Shown: positions 49,481-57,694 of the stretch, in pieces | Layout of the letters: every line of letters starts with the position of its first letter | Numbering within the stretch: position 1 is the stretch's first letter | Origin: Streptomyces chumphonensis | Lineage (GTDB): Bacteria > Actinomycetota > Actinomycetes > Streptomycetales > Streptomycetaceae | DNA length: 64,000 nucleotides | Direction: 5' to 3' | Assembly: GCF_014779715.1 (NCBI RefSeq) | Contig: NZ_JACXYU010000007.1 | Location: forward strand, 1 to 64,000 | The notes under the pieces: generated by a model | Databases searched by the model: none | What the model saw: only the letters and a program-made list of their open reading frames with translations | What the model was told of the DNA's origin: nothing | Position numbers and translations under genes: made by a program

Positions 49481-50191
49481 TCAGCCGGTGACGCTCACCC
49501 GGCTGCCCGAGAACGCCACCTCGACGCCGTCCTCGGTGGCCTTGATGCCGGTCAGCGCGACGCCGGACGGGAGGCCGTCGATCTGCCGCGTGTAGTCGAT
49601 CTTCTCGCGGATCAGCTCCTCGACGCCGGGGATGCCCTCGCCGGGCACCTCGTCGGCGCGCAGCCGGATCGTGTCCCCGTTCTCGACGCTGATCGTGCTC
49701 GTCGTCGACCGCTCGATCGTGCGGTCGAGCAGCGGGACGTACACGCTGCCGGTCACCTCGACCTTGCTCGCGCCGCCCTCGGCCGCGCCGCCGTAGGCGA
49801 GGGACACGCCCTCGTCGGCCGCCGCGCTCAGGTCCTCGTACGTCAGGTACGCGGTGCCGGTGGCCTCCTGTGCCACGCCCCCGGAGTAGCCGCTGTTCAG
49901 CGCGATGTCGCGGGCCCGCACGTCGAACTTCCGGACCTCCAGCGTGCGCTCCCCGTTGTCCGTGGTCATGCCGCTGATCGTGATGTCGACGGACTCCAGG
50001 TCCCGCCCGGCGATCTGGGTCAGGAAGGGGAACCCCCCGATGGAGACCTCGACGTCCTCGGCGCTGCGGGCCGATCTCACCTCGTCGGCCAGCCGGCTCT
50101 CGGCGAAGTGCACCGCGAGCCGGTCCGCGCCGACGAACAGGCCGCCCAGCACGAGCAGGATGACGAGCGTGATGCGAAGTCCGCGTGGCAT
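49481..50191 (-). CDS. LmeA-family (DUF2993) lipid-binding protein
   Basis: 236 residues. A signal peptide or signal anchor is seen at residues 5-22 (LRITLVILLVLGGLFVG), followed by a beta-rich mature domain with the GGFPFLTQIAGRDLESVDITISG segment typical of DUF2993. Mycobacterial LmeA, the characterised member, is a periplasmic phospholipid-binding protein needed for lipomannan maturation. By analogy this protein probably binds a lipid at the outer face of the membrane. It is downstream of the MoaD-like and membrane-protein genes on the same strand, with a 77-base gap. Confidence 0.9.
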   Translation of the reverse strand: MPRGLRITLVILLVLGGLFVGADRLAVHFAESRLADEVRSARSAEDVEVSIGGFPFLTQIAGRDLESVDITISGMTTDNGERTLEVRKFDVRARDIALNSGYSGGVAQEATGTAYLTYEDLSAAADEGVSLAYGGAAEGGASKVEVTGSVYVPLLDRTIERSTTSTISVENGDTIRLRADEVPGEGIPGVEELIREKIDYTRQIDGLPSGVALTGIKATEDGVEVAFSGSRVSVTG

Positions 50192-50268
50192 GGTCGGCAG
50201 CCCCCCTGTTCGACTCGTGTGATCCTAACCGGCGGCCCGAACCCGTCCCCCGCGTGCGGGCGCCGGGC

Positions 50269-51234
50269 TCAGGCCAGCACCGCCAGGACGTGTACGGCGG
50301 GGGCCGCGAGCGCCAGCGGCAGCGCCACCCCGGCGGTGCGGTGGACGAACCGGGACGGCCAGTCGTAGCTCGCCGCCCGCAGTCCGACGAGCGCGCACAC
50401 CCCGGCCGTGACGCCGACGAGCGCGGCGAACCCCGTCCCGTCGAGCCCCGCGATCCCTCCGGCGACCACGCCCGCGCCGACGGCACCGGCCAGGGCGAGG
50501 ACCGCCGTCAGCGGGCCGGGCAGCGGCAGCGCGCGCAGCAGCACCCCGGCGCCGACGGCCGCCGCCCCGGCGGTCACCGCCTCCCAGCGCACGTCGACCG
50601 TGGCCAGGAATCCGGCCGCGAACACGGTGAGCACGGTCGCCGCGACGCCCGCCGTCAGCGCGTAGAGGCGCTCCTCGGGCGCGCTGTGGTTGCGGAGCTG
50701 GAGCAGCAGCACGAGCAGCACCCAGATGCCGAGCGTGCCGAGCAGCGCGGTGTCCGTGTGCTCGGCGGGGGCGGCGAGCAGCGCCACGTCGGCGCTCACG
50801 CCCGCCAGGAAGGCCAGCGCGATGCCCTGCCGGGCCGGCCACATGCCGTTCAGCCGGTACCAGCCGGCCGCCGTCAGGGCCTGGAGCAGCAGCAGCGGCA
50901 CCAGCACCGCGAGGTTCCCGAGCGGCGCGGCGAGGGCGAGCAGGGCGGCCAGCACGAGCGTGAGGGCGGCGGGCTCCGGGCCGGGCTCGATGATCGGGCT
51001 TCCGGTGCGTTCGGCGACGCCGCCGGGCCCGTGCCGGGAGGCGGACCTGCGCCGCCGTCCCCGGCCGCCCGGCGCCGCGGGGCGGGCCGCCCCGGCGGCG
51101 GCCTCCGTCGTCCGGGCCTGCGGGGGCACACCGGCCGCCGGGGCGGCGTCCGGCGCGGGCGCGTCCGGCACGGCGTCCGTCAGTGGGGCCGGGGACGGCC
51201 GCCCGTGGCGGTGGGACTCCTCTGGCCGGCTCAC
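50269..51234 (-). CDS. Multi-pass integral membrane protein of unknown function
   Basis: 321 residues. The first 85 or so are disordered, Ala/Pro/Arg-rich, with a basic cluster ([13 protein letters not shown]) just before the membrane part. The rest is made of about eight hydrophobic segments (for example LTLVLAALLALAAPLGNLAVLVPLLLLQAL, GIWVLLVLLLQL and GVALPLALAAPAVHVLAVL). The GTG start overlaps the stop of the MoaD-like gene (GTGA), so the two are coupled. No transporter signature is visible. I cannot name a function. Confidence 0.85.
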   Translation of the reverse strand: MSRPEESHRHGRPSPAPLTDAVPDAPAPDAAPAAGVPPQARTTEAAAGAARPAAPGGRGRRRRSASRHGPGGVAERTGSPIIEPGPEPAALTLVLAALLALAAPLGNLAVLVPLLLLQALTAAGWYRLNGMWPARQGIALAFLAGVSADVALLAAPAEHTDTALLGTLGIWVLLVLLLQLRNHSAPEERLYALTAGVAATVLTVFAAGFLATVDVRWEAVTAGAAAVGAGVLLRALPLPGPLTAVLALAGAVGAGVVAGGIAGLDGTGFAALVGVTAGVCALVGLRAASYDWPSRFVHRTAGVALPLALAAPAVHVLAVLA

Positions 51235-51500
51235 CGCGACCCCCCGGCGAACGGCGGGAGCACCTCGACCGTGCCGCCCTGGCTGAGCGGGACCGTTCCG
51301 TGCGGACGGGTGCCGACCGGGTCGCCGTCCACCAGATACGAGCAGCGCTGGAGGACCCGGGCGAACTCCGGGCGCTCGGAGTGCCGGGCCCGCGCCCCGT
51401 CCAGCGCCTCGGCCAGCGTGGCGGCCTCGTAGCCCTCCTCCGCGACCCCGGCCGCGGCTTTCGCCGCCGCCCAGTAGCGGATCGTTCCCTGTGCGGACAT
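51231..51500 (-). CDS. MoaD/ThiS-type ubiquitin-like sulfur carrier
   Basis: 89 residues with the beta-grasp layout: GTIRYWAAAKAAAGVAEEGYEA, then a helix TLAEALDGARARH, then YLVDGDPVGTRPHGTVPLSQGGTVEVLPPFAGG. MoaD and ThiS carry sulfur on a C-terminal Gly-Gly thiocarboxylate. Here two residues, Ser-Arg, follow the Gly-Gly before the stop. Either this homologue works without a terminal Gly-Gly, or it is processed. The gene overlaps the next one by four bases. The start is supported by GGGAG upstream. Its role (molybdopterin, thiamin or a dedicated pathway) is not shown. Confidence 0.88.
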   Translation of the reverse strand: MSAQGTIRYWAAAKAAAGVAEEGYEAATLAEALDGARARHSERPEFARVLQRCSYLVDGDPVGTRPHGTVPLSQGGTVEVLPPFAGGSR

Positions 51501-51837
51501 GTCATGACTCCCAGCGGTGCCGGCCCGGTGTGATGTGCCGCCCACCATCATGCGGCACGTCCGCACCCCTCCCCGACCCGCCGCCCGCGCGGGACGGCCT
51601 GCGTGCGGGCGCCCGGCGGGGTGCGGGCGGGGTCGCGGAACGGGAGCCTCCGGGGAGCGCGGCGGGACCACGGAAGGAGTGGCTTCGGTTACACAGGGCT
51701 GCCGGAGTGCACCCTTTCGGCTATTCTTGGGACGCAGAAGGACTCGGGCAGTGTCGCCTCCGGGTCCTTTTCGTGTTTTGGGGCACCCCGCAGCTCCGCC
51801 AGACGCCCTCGATGGGACCGAGGAAGGACTCACCGTC
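51501..51837. other. Divergent intergenic region and long glnR leader
   Basis: This 337-base region separates the MoaD-like gene from glnR. The right part contains a terminator-like hairpin (listed separately) 69 bases before the glnR start, in a stretch that is less GC-rich than the surroundings. No other RNA gene is obvious. Confidence 0.5.
51738..51779 (+). terminator. Terminator-like hairpin in the glnR 5' leader
   Basis: The ten-base stem AAGGACTCGG (51738-51747) pairs with CCGGGTCCTT (51760-51769), with one G-T pair and a 12-base loop, and runs into a T-rich tract ending at 51779. It has the form of an intrinsic terminator, unusual in GC-rich DNA. No + strand gene ends just upstream. 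It could be an attenuator for glnR or the end of a small RNA. Confidence 0.6.
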
Positions 51838-52674
51838 ATGAGCTCGCTTCTCCTCCTGACCAACGCCCTGCAGCCGTCGACCGAAGTGCTCCCGGCGCTG
51901 GGGCTGCTCCTGCACAACGTCCGGGTCGCCCCCGCCGAGGGCCCGGCCCTCATCAACACCCCCGGGGCCGACGTCATCCTCGTCGACGGGCGCCGCGACC
52001 TGCCGCAGGTCCGCTCCCTGTGCCAGCTGCTGCGCTCCACCGGGCCCGGCTGCCCGCTCGTCCTGATCGTCACCGAGGGCGGCCTCGCGGCCGTCACCGC
52101 CGAGTGGGGCGTCGACGACGTCCTCCTCGACACGGCGGGGCCGGCCGAGGTGGAGGCCCGGTTGCGGCTCGCCCTCGGCCGCCAGCAGCTCACCGTGGAC
52201 GACAGCCCGATGGAGATCCGCAACGGCGACCTCTCCGTGGACGAGGCCACCTACAGCGCCAAGCTCAAGGGCCGCGTGCTCGACCTGACCTTCAAGGAGT
52301 TCGAGCTGCTGAAGTACCTGGCCCAGCACCCCGGCCGGGTCTTCACGCGGGCCCAGCTCCTCCAGGAGGTCTGGGGCTACGACTACTTCGGCGGCACGCG
52401 CACGGTGGACGTCCACGTGCGGCGGCTGCGGGCCAAGCTGGGCCCCGAGCACGAGTCGCTGATCGGCACCGTGCGCAACGTCGGCTACCGGTTCGTCACG
52501 CCGGAGAAGTCGGACAAGTCGCTCAAGCGCGACAAGGCCGGCCAGCACGGCCCCCACGACCAGAGCGCCCAGAGCGCGGAGCGGTCCCGGCACGGCGAGG
52601 GGGCCGCCGTCGCCGAGGAGGCCGAGCGCGTCGCGCGGGACGCCGCCGGGAGTGGCCGCGCCGACCGCCGGTGA
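51838..52674 (+). CDS. glnR: GlnR, OmpR-family nitrogen regulator
   Basis: 278 residues. The receiver domain opens with [21 protein letters not shown], which lacks the usual acidic pair, and is followed by [21 protein letters not shown]; this matches what I remember of Streptomyces GlnR. The C-terminal winged helix is classic: [54 protein letters not shown]. GlnR is an orphan regulator that controls ammonium assimilation genes such as glnA and amtB, and it works without the standard phosphorylation site. The basic, low-complexity tail after residue 225 is variable. GAGGAAGGA lies nine bases before the ATG. It ends 22 bases from the convergent RpiR gene. Confidence 0.96.
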   Translation: MSSLLLLTNALQPSTEVLPALGLLLHNVRVAPAEGPALINTPGADVILVDGRRDLPQVRSLCQLLRSTGPGCPLVLIVTEGGLAAVTAEWGVDDVLLDTAGPAEVEARLRLALGRQQLTVDDSPMEIRNGDLSVDEATYSAKLKGRVLDLTFKEFELLKYLAQHPGRVFTRAQLLQEVWGYDYFGGTRTVDVHVRRLRAKLGPEHESLIGTVRNVGYRFVTPEKSDKSLKRDKAGQHGPHDQSAQSAERSRHGEGAAVAEEAERVARDAAGSGRADRR

Positions 52675-52696
52675 GCCGCGCGCCGGGACGGGGCCG

Positions 52697-53575
52697 TCAG
52701 TACAGGCCGAGGCGCCGCGCGGTGTCCTCGGCCCGGCGCAGGTGGTCGTGGGCCTCCGTCCCGAGCGTGGTCAGGACCCCGGCGACGAGCGTCTCGATCA
52801 CCGCGAGGGTGGGCACGAGGCTGTCGTAGGGGGAGGGCGCGGTGACGTGGCTGGGCAGGACGACGTCGGCGTGGGCCGCGGCGGGTGACAGCCAGGTGTC
52901 CGTGAACACGATCACCTTGCCGCCGTGCTCCCGCGTCCACCGGGCCAGCGCGGAGGTGTCCTCCTCGTAGCGCCGGTAGTCGAAGGCGACCAGGACGTCC
53001 CGCCGTTGCAGCGTCGCCAGATGTGCGGTGCGCTCCACCGCACGGTCCGGCAGGAGGAGGACGTCGTCGCGCACCTGCATCAGGTGCAGGCCGAGGTACT
53101 GGGCGTGCAGCCGGGTGAAGCGTCCGCCGGTCAGGGTGACGCGGCGCCTGCGGTCGGTGAGCAGCCGCACGGCGTCGTCGAAGTCGTGCGGGGGGATCTC
53201 GGCCAACGTGCGGTGCACCGCGTCGGCGAAGACCCGGGCGCACCGCTGCGTGAGCGGTGCGCCCTCCGCGTCGTCCGCCTCCGCGGCGGCTCGGCCGAAC
53301 CCGCCGCTCTCGTACAACGTGAGGGGGGAGGCGGTCCGTTCGGCGAGCTCCGCGCGCAGTGCCGCCTGGAAGTCGGGGAAGCCCCGGTAGCCCAGCCGGT
53401 TGACGAAGCGCAGGACCGTCGGGGCGCTGACGGCGGCGCGTTCGGCCAGGGTGGCCACCGTCTCGAAACCGGCCGACGGGTAGCCGGCGAGCAGGACGCG
53501 GGCGACCTTGCGTTCGGCGGGGCTGAGGTCGCCGAGCTTGTGCCTGATCTCGTCGGCGAGGGCGCCTGTGGCCAT
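52697..53575 (-). CDS. MurR/RpiR-family transcriptional regulator
   Basis: 292 residues. The N-terminal HTH_6 domain (about residues 1-80) has the usual LSPAERKVARVLL and TVATLAERAAVSAPTVLRFVNRLGYRGFPDFQ. The C-terminal half is a SIS sugar-phosphate binding domain (VTLTGGRFTRLHAQYLGLHL, DVLVAFDYRRYEEDT, VIVFTDTWLSPAA). Such proteins sense sugar phosphates or amino-sugar metabolites and repress nearby catabolic genes. The M20 peptidase gene lies 106 bases upstream on the same strand, so it is a candidate target. Confidence 0.94.
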   Translation of the reverse strand: MATGALADEIRHKLGDLSPAERKVARVLLAGYPSAGFETVATLAERAAVSAPTVLRFVNRLGYRGFPDFQAALRAELAERTASPLTLYESGGFGRAAAEADDAEGAPLTQRCARVFADAVHRTLAEIPPHDFDDAVRLLTDRRRRVTLTGGRFTRLHAQYLGLHLMQVRDDVLLLPDRAVERTAHLATLQRRDVLVAFDYRRYEEDTSALARWTREHGGKVIVFTDTWLSPAAAHADVVLPSHVTAPSPYDSLVPTLAVIETLVAGVLTTLGTEAHDHLRRAEDTARRLGLY

Positions 53576-53681
53576 GGGGGGACCTTCCGGAAGCGCGGGG
53601 GGTGACGGACCCGAACGGAGCCTAACGGTCGGGGCCCGTGGCCGGGCCCCCAGGTGACGTGCCGTCCGGGCGGGGAGGGTG

Positions 53682-54962
53682 TCAGGGGGTGCGGGCGCGC
53701 CCGAGGTCGGCGGTCAACGCGGCGAGCAGGGCCACCCGAGGGGGCACGGAGCTGATCCGGAGCCACTCGTCCGGGGTGTGGTCGGCGCCGCCGACCGGGC
53801 CCAGGCCGTCCAGCACGGGCACGCCCGTACCCGCGATGAGGTTGGCGTCCCCGACCCCGCCCGTCACGGCGGCTCCGAGTTCCAGCCCGAGTCGGCGCCC
53901 CAGCTCCCGGGCGCGGGCGAGGACGAACCGGGACGCCGGGGTCTCCTCCATGGGCGGGCACAGGTCCGACCGGACCGCCCGCGCCGTCGTGCCGGGGACC
54001 CGCGTCGCGGCCACCACCGCGTGGACGGCGGACGTGGCGCGGACCAGCCCCGCCGAGGTGGCGGACCGCACCTCGGCGCGGATCTCCGCCTCCGGGCAGA
54101 CGATGTTCGTCCGGGTTCCGGCCCGCACCACGCCGACGTTGACGCTGACGTCGTCCCACCGGGCGTTCAGGGCCTGGAGGTCCACGACCAGGTGCGCCGC
54201 CGCGAGTGCCGCGTTGGCGCCCCGCTCCGGTTCGATCCCGGCGTGGGCGGCCCGTCCGGTGACGGTGACGCGGAAGTCGGCGACGCCCTTGCGGGAGACG
54301 ACGAGGTCGCCGTTCTCCCGTGCGCACTCCAGGGCCAGCGCGTAGTCCACGCCGCCCGCGGTCGCGACGGTCACCGGCCGGCTCACCGGGCAGCCGATCT
54401 CCTCGTCCGGGGTGGCGAGGAAGACGATCTCCTCGTACTGCCGGTGGTCCGCGGCCGCGAGGATCTCCACCGCGGTGAGACCGGCGAGGAGGCCGCCCTT
54501 GTCGTCGCACACGCCCGGCCCGTGGGCGAGGTCCCCGACGACGGTGAAGGGGCGGTCCCGGGCCGTCCCGTCCGCGAAGACGGTGTCCATGTGGGCGGCC
54601 AGCAGGACCCGTCTCCCGCCGGCTTCGCGGGGCAGGTCGCCCCGCTTGCGGGCGACGAGGACGTCGCCGGTGTCCGGAGCGCCCGCCGGGGTCTCCGGCC
54701 CGCGCCGCCCGTCGTGCCCCTCGCCGCGTCCCCGCCCGGGCCCGTGGCCTTCGGACGGGCTGTGCCGTTCCACGCGGAAGCCGGCCCGGACCAGCCGGGC
54801 GTGCGTCAGGTCGGCGACGCGGTTCACCCCGGACCGGCTGTACGAGCCGGAGTCGATGGCGACGAGGTCCGCCAGGTCGGCCAGGAACCGCTGCTGTCGG
54901 GCGACCGCGAGGGTGAGCAGCTCCTCGGGGGGCGGTGGCCACCGGCCCTGCGCGGCGCTCAC
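53682..54962 (-). CDS. M20-family metallopeptidase
   Basis: 426 residues from a GTG at 54962; the open frame extends another 69 codons but into sequence with no domain. Metal-binding segments of the carboxypeptidase G2/M20 family are visible: AAHMDTVF (His, Asp), GPGVCDDKGG (bridging Asp) and PDEEIG (catalytic Glu pair). A dimerisation domain follows (GRAAHAGIEPERGANA). The C-terminal GGADHTPDEW carries the last His ligand. A Gly/Arg/Glu-rich insertion lies near residues 78-110. It removes acyl or amino-acid groups from small substrates; which ones is not clear. The preceding ribosome site is weak. Regulation may come from the RpiR or the divergent LacI protein. Confidence 0.93.
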   Translation of the reverse strand: MSAAQGRWPPPPEELLTLAVARQQRFLADLADLVAIDSGSYSRSGVNRVADLTHARLVRAGFRVERHSPSEGHGPGRGRGEGHDGRRGPETPAGAPDTGDVLVARKRGDLPREAGGRRVLLAAHMDTVFADGTARDRPFTVVGDLAHGPGVCDDKGGLLAGLTAVEILAAADHRQYEEIVFLATPDEEIGCPVSRPVTVATAGGVDYALALECARENGDLVVSRKGVADFRVTVTGRAAHAGIEPERGANAALAAAHLVVDLQALNARWDDVSVNVGVVRAGTRTNIVCPEAEIRAEVRSATSAGLVRATSAVHAVVAATRVPGTTARAVRSDLCPPMEETPASRFVLARARELGRRLGLELGAAVTGGVGDANLIAGTGVPVLDGLGPVGGADHTPDEWLRISSVPPRVALLAALTADLGRARTP

Positions 54963-55357
54963 CGGATCGTGGCCGGGACGGAGCCGGGTCGGCAGGATGC
55001 GGAACGGCGTGGGGCGACGGGGTGGCGTACCCGTCCGACGGGTGTTACACGAGTGCGGGTGGTGAGCATGGTTGTAATGATGCCCTCCGAGGGTGCTACC
55101 GGGGGTAGAGAGCCGTGAATCCGAAGGAAGAAACCTTTCTTCATCTCGCCACGGGAGTCTTGCTTCCACCTCTTTCGGTATTTTCTGCGTTACGCAAGCC
55201 TATGCGTGATGGCTCCCTGTACGTAGCGTGAGCATGTCATTCGTTGCGGTGATCTGCGCCCCTGAGCGGCCCCGACCGCCCGCCCCCGGGGCCGCAGCGC
55301 GCCGACCGCGCCTCCGCGGGTGACCGCCCGGCGGTCCTCCCGCGTAGACTGCCCGCC
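54963..55357. promoter_or_regulatory. Divergent promoter region, M20 peptidase / LacI regulator
   Basis: This 395-base region has an AT-rich core. A perfect inverted repeat, GAAGAAA-CC-TTTCTTC, lies at 55127-55142, and an 11-base palindrome, TGCGT-T-ACGCA, at 55186-55196. Both are candidate operators. A TAGACT box at 55345-55350 ends seven bases before the GTG of the LacI gene and points to a leaderless transcript. I see no gene in it. Confidence 0.55.
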
Positions 55358-56380
55358 GTGGCGAAGGTGACGCGGGACGATGTGGCACGGCTGGCGGGGA
55401 CCTCGACCGCGGTGGTCAGCTACGTCATCAACAACGGACCGCGTCCGGTGGCGCCGGCCACCCGGGAGCGGGTGCTCGCGGCCATCAACGAGCTGGGCTA
55501 CCGGCCGGACCGCGTCGCGCAGGCCATGGCCTCCCGGCGGACCGACCTCATAGGCATGATCGTCCCCGACGCCCGCCAGCCGTTCTTCGCCGAGATGGCC
55601 CACGCCGTGGAACGCGCGGCGGCCGAGCGCGGGAAGATGGTCCTCGTCGGCAACTCCGACTACCTCGACGAGCGCGAGGTGCACTACCTGCGCGCGTTCC
55701 TCGGGATGCGCGTCTCCGGGCTGATCCTCGTCAGCCAGGGCCCCAGCGAGCACGCCGCCGCCGAGATCGAGGCGTGGGACGCCCGCGTCGTCCTGCTGCA
55801 CCGCCGCCCCGAGGCCATCGAGGACGTCGCCGTGGTGACGGACGACGTCGGCGGCGCCCACCTCGCCACCCGCCACCTGCTGGAACACGGATACGCCTAC
55901 GTGGCCTGCCTGGGCGGCGTCGAGACGACCCCCGTGGTCGGCGACCCCGTCACCGACCACGTCGAGGGCTGGCGCCGGGCCATGCGCGAGGCCGGCCGGC
56001 CGACCGACGGCCGTCTCTTCCAGGCGCCCTACAACCGCTACGACGCGTACGAGGTCGCCCTGAAGCTGCTGGCCGGGCCCGACCGCCCGCCCGCCATCGT
56101 CTGCGCCACCGACGACCAGGCCATCGGCGTCCTGCGGGCCGCGCGCGAACTGCGCATCGACGTGCCGGGCGAGCTGGCCGTCGCCGGGTTCGACGACGTC
56201 AAGGAGGCGGCCCTCACCGACCCGCCGCTGACGACGGTGGCCTCAGACCGGCCCGGCATGGCCCGGGCGGCCGTGGACCTCGTCCTGGAGGAGGCGCCGC
56301 GCGGCCCCGCCACCCGCCGGGAGCGGCTGCGGCAGTTCCCGTCCGCGCTCGTCGTCCGGCGCAGCTGCGGCTGCGCGTAG
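55358..56380 (+). CDS. LacI-family transcriptional regulator
   Basis: 340 residues from GTG. N-terminal LacI HTH with hinge: [23 protein letters not shown], then [15 protein letters not shown], which places it firmly in the family. The periplasmic-binding-like core follows ([48 protein letters not shown]). The ligand cannot be told. There is no ribosome site but a TAGACT -10-like box seven bases upstream, so translation may be leaderless. It is divergent from the M20 peptidase gene with candidate operators between. The C-terminus ends in RRSCGCA, and a 13-base piece of this region (CAGCTGCGGCTGC) is repeated just after the stop. Confidence 0.94.
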   Translation: MAKVTRDDVARLAGTSTAVVSYVINNGPRPVAPATRERVLAAINELGYRPDRVAQAMASRRTDLIGMIVPDARQPFFAEMAHAVERAAAERGKMVLVGNSDYLDEREVHYLRAFLGMRVSGLILVSQGPSEHAAAEIEAWDARVVLLHRRPEAIEDVAVVTDDVGGAHLATRHLLEHGYAYVACLGGVETTPVVGDPVTDHVEGWRRAMREAGRPTDGRLFQAPYNRYDAYEVALKLLAGPDRPPAIVCATDDQAIGVLRAARELRIDVPGELAVAGFDDVKEAALTDPPLTTVASDRPGMARAAVDLVLEEAPRGPATRRERLRQFPSALVVRRSCGCA

Positions 56381-56439
56381 CCGAGGCGCCCCCCAGCTGC
56401 GGCTGCTGCGTCGCGCTGCGTACTGCCGCGGCGCCGCGC

Positions 56440-56895
56440 TCAGCCGCAGGTGAGGCCGCGCGGCCCCGGACCGGACTCGGCGGCGATGTCCTTGGGGTTC
56501 ACCAGCCCGCAGCTCGTCAACGTCAGGCAGCCGCAGCCGATGCAGTCGTCGAGGTCGTCCCGGAGCTCCTGCAACTGCTTGATCCGCAGGTCGAGGTCGG
56601 AGCGCCACTCCTCGGAGACCCGCGCCCAGTCCGTGCGGCTCGGCGTCCGCCCCTCCGGCAGGAGGTCCAGGGCGGCGCGGATGCGGTCCAGGGAGATGCC
56701 CACGCGCTGGGAGGCGCGGATGAACGCCACGCGGCGCAGGGTGTCACGGGTGTAGCGGCGCTGGTTGCCGCTCGTGCGACGGCTGTGGATCAGCCCGTGA
56801 CGCTCGTAGTAGCGCAGGGCGGAGGTGGCCACGCCGCTGCGGGCGGCCACCTCACCGACGCTGAGTTCCTGCGTCTTCCAGGAAACGGTTGGCAT
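56440..56895 (-). CDS. soxR: SoxR redox-sensing MerR-family regulator
   Basis: 151 residues. MerR HTH at the N-terminus (LSVGEVAARSGVATSALRYYERHGLI, RRYTRDTLRRVAFIRASQRVGISL). The [2Fe-2S] ligands CIGCGCLTLTSC give the C-x2-C-x-C-x5-C spacing specific to SoxR, at about residues 116-127. In Streptomyces SoxR responds to redox-active metabolites and activates a few oxidoreductases and exporters. The divergent gene is a flavin reductase, a typical kind of target, 124 bases away. Confidence 0.96.
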   Translation of the reverse strand: MPTVSWKTQELSVGEVAARSGVATSALRYYERHGLIHSRRTSGNQRRYTRDTLRRVAFIRASQRVGISLDRIRAALDLLPEGRTPSRTDWARVSEEWRSDLDLRIKQLQELRDDLDDCIGCGCLTLTSCGLVNPKDIAAESGPGPRGLTCG

Positions 56896-57019
56896 GCGGC
56901 CCAAGAGTAGTTGACTTGAAGCCGAGTTGAAGAAGCAGTCTCTTCTCGTCGGTTCCGCTCTCATCGGTTCCGCACCACGAACGCTCCGACCATCCGGCCC
57001 GAATCGTCAGGAGACCGCC

Positions 57020-57613
57020 ATGTCCAAGCCCGCGCCGCGCCTCGCCGTCATCACCGGAAGCGTCCGGGAGGGCCGCTTCGGCCCGACCGTCACCACCTGG
57101 TTCGCCGAACAGGCCCGCGAGCACGGCGTGTTCGAGGTGGACGTCATCGACCTCGCCGCGCACCCGCTGCCGCTGGTCATGCCGAGCTGGGGCGGCGACA
57201 CCGACCCGGAGACCGTCCGCCACCAGCAGGAGCTCTCCCGGCGGCTGGCGGACGCCGACGCCTTCGCCGTCGTCACCCCCGAGTACAACCACAGCTACCC
57301 CGCCGCCCTGAAGAACGCCATCGACTGGTTCCGTGAGGAGTGGCAGGCCAAGCCCGTCGGCCTCCTCTCCTACGGCGGCCAGGGCGGCGGCGTCCGGGCG
57401 GCCGAGCACCTGCGCCAGGTCTTCCCCGAGATGCACACCATGACCGTGCGGGACGCCCTCAGCTTCCACAACGCCTGGGACGCCTTCGGGCAGGACGGGC
57501 AGCCCAAGGACGGCGAGGCGGCGGCCCGCGCCGCCAAGGGCATGCTCGAACAGCTCGACTGGTGGGCCGACGCGCTGCGCGAGGCCCGCGTCCGCCGCCC
57601 CTACGGGGCCTGA
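57020..57613 (+). CDS. NADPH-dependent FMN reductase family protein
   Basis: 197 residues from ATG at 57020 after CAGGAGA. Flavodoxin-like fold with GSVREGRFGPTVTTWF (phosphate-binding loop), then the conserved PEYNHSYPAALKNAIDW, and SYGGQGGG. This is the FMN-reductase/chromate-reductase group: quinone or flavin reduction with NAD(P)H. It is divergent from soxR, suggesting SoxR-controlled redox defence. It ends before a strong hairpin. Confidence 0.95.
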   Translation: MSKPAPRLAVITGSVREGRFGPTVTTWFAEQAREHGVFEVDVIDLAAHPLPLVMPSWGGDTDPETVRHQQELSRRLADADAFAVVTPEYNHSYPAALKNAIDWFREEWQAKPVGLLSYGGQGGGVRAAEHLRQVFPEMHTMTVRDALSFHNAWDAFGQDGQPKDGEAAARAAKGMLEQLDWWADALREARVRRPYGA

Positions 57614-57631
57614 CCCGCCGTCGGACGACGA

Positions 57632-57672
57632 CGGCCCGGCTCCCCGTCCCGGTCGGGAGGGGAGCCGGGCCG
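57632..57672. terminator. Bidirectional terminator hairpin
   Basis: A 14-base-pair perfect stem (57632-57645 and 57659-57672) with a 13-base loop lies between the convergent FMN reductase and 5'-nucleotidase genes. Confidence 0.75.
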
Positions 57673-57694
57673 CGTCCGGCTGGCGCGCCGTGCG

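Noticed and set aside
54959..55144. Possible 61-residue protein (MKKGFF start) on the - strand
   Set aside because: It has no ribosome site and overlaps the M20 peptidase start in another frame; the rest is low-complexity.
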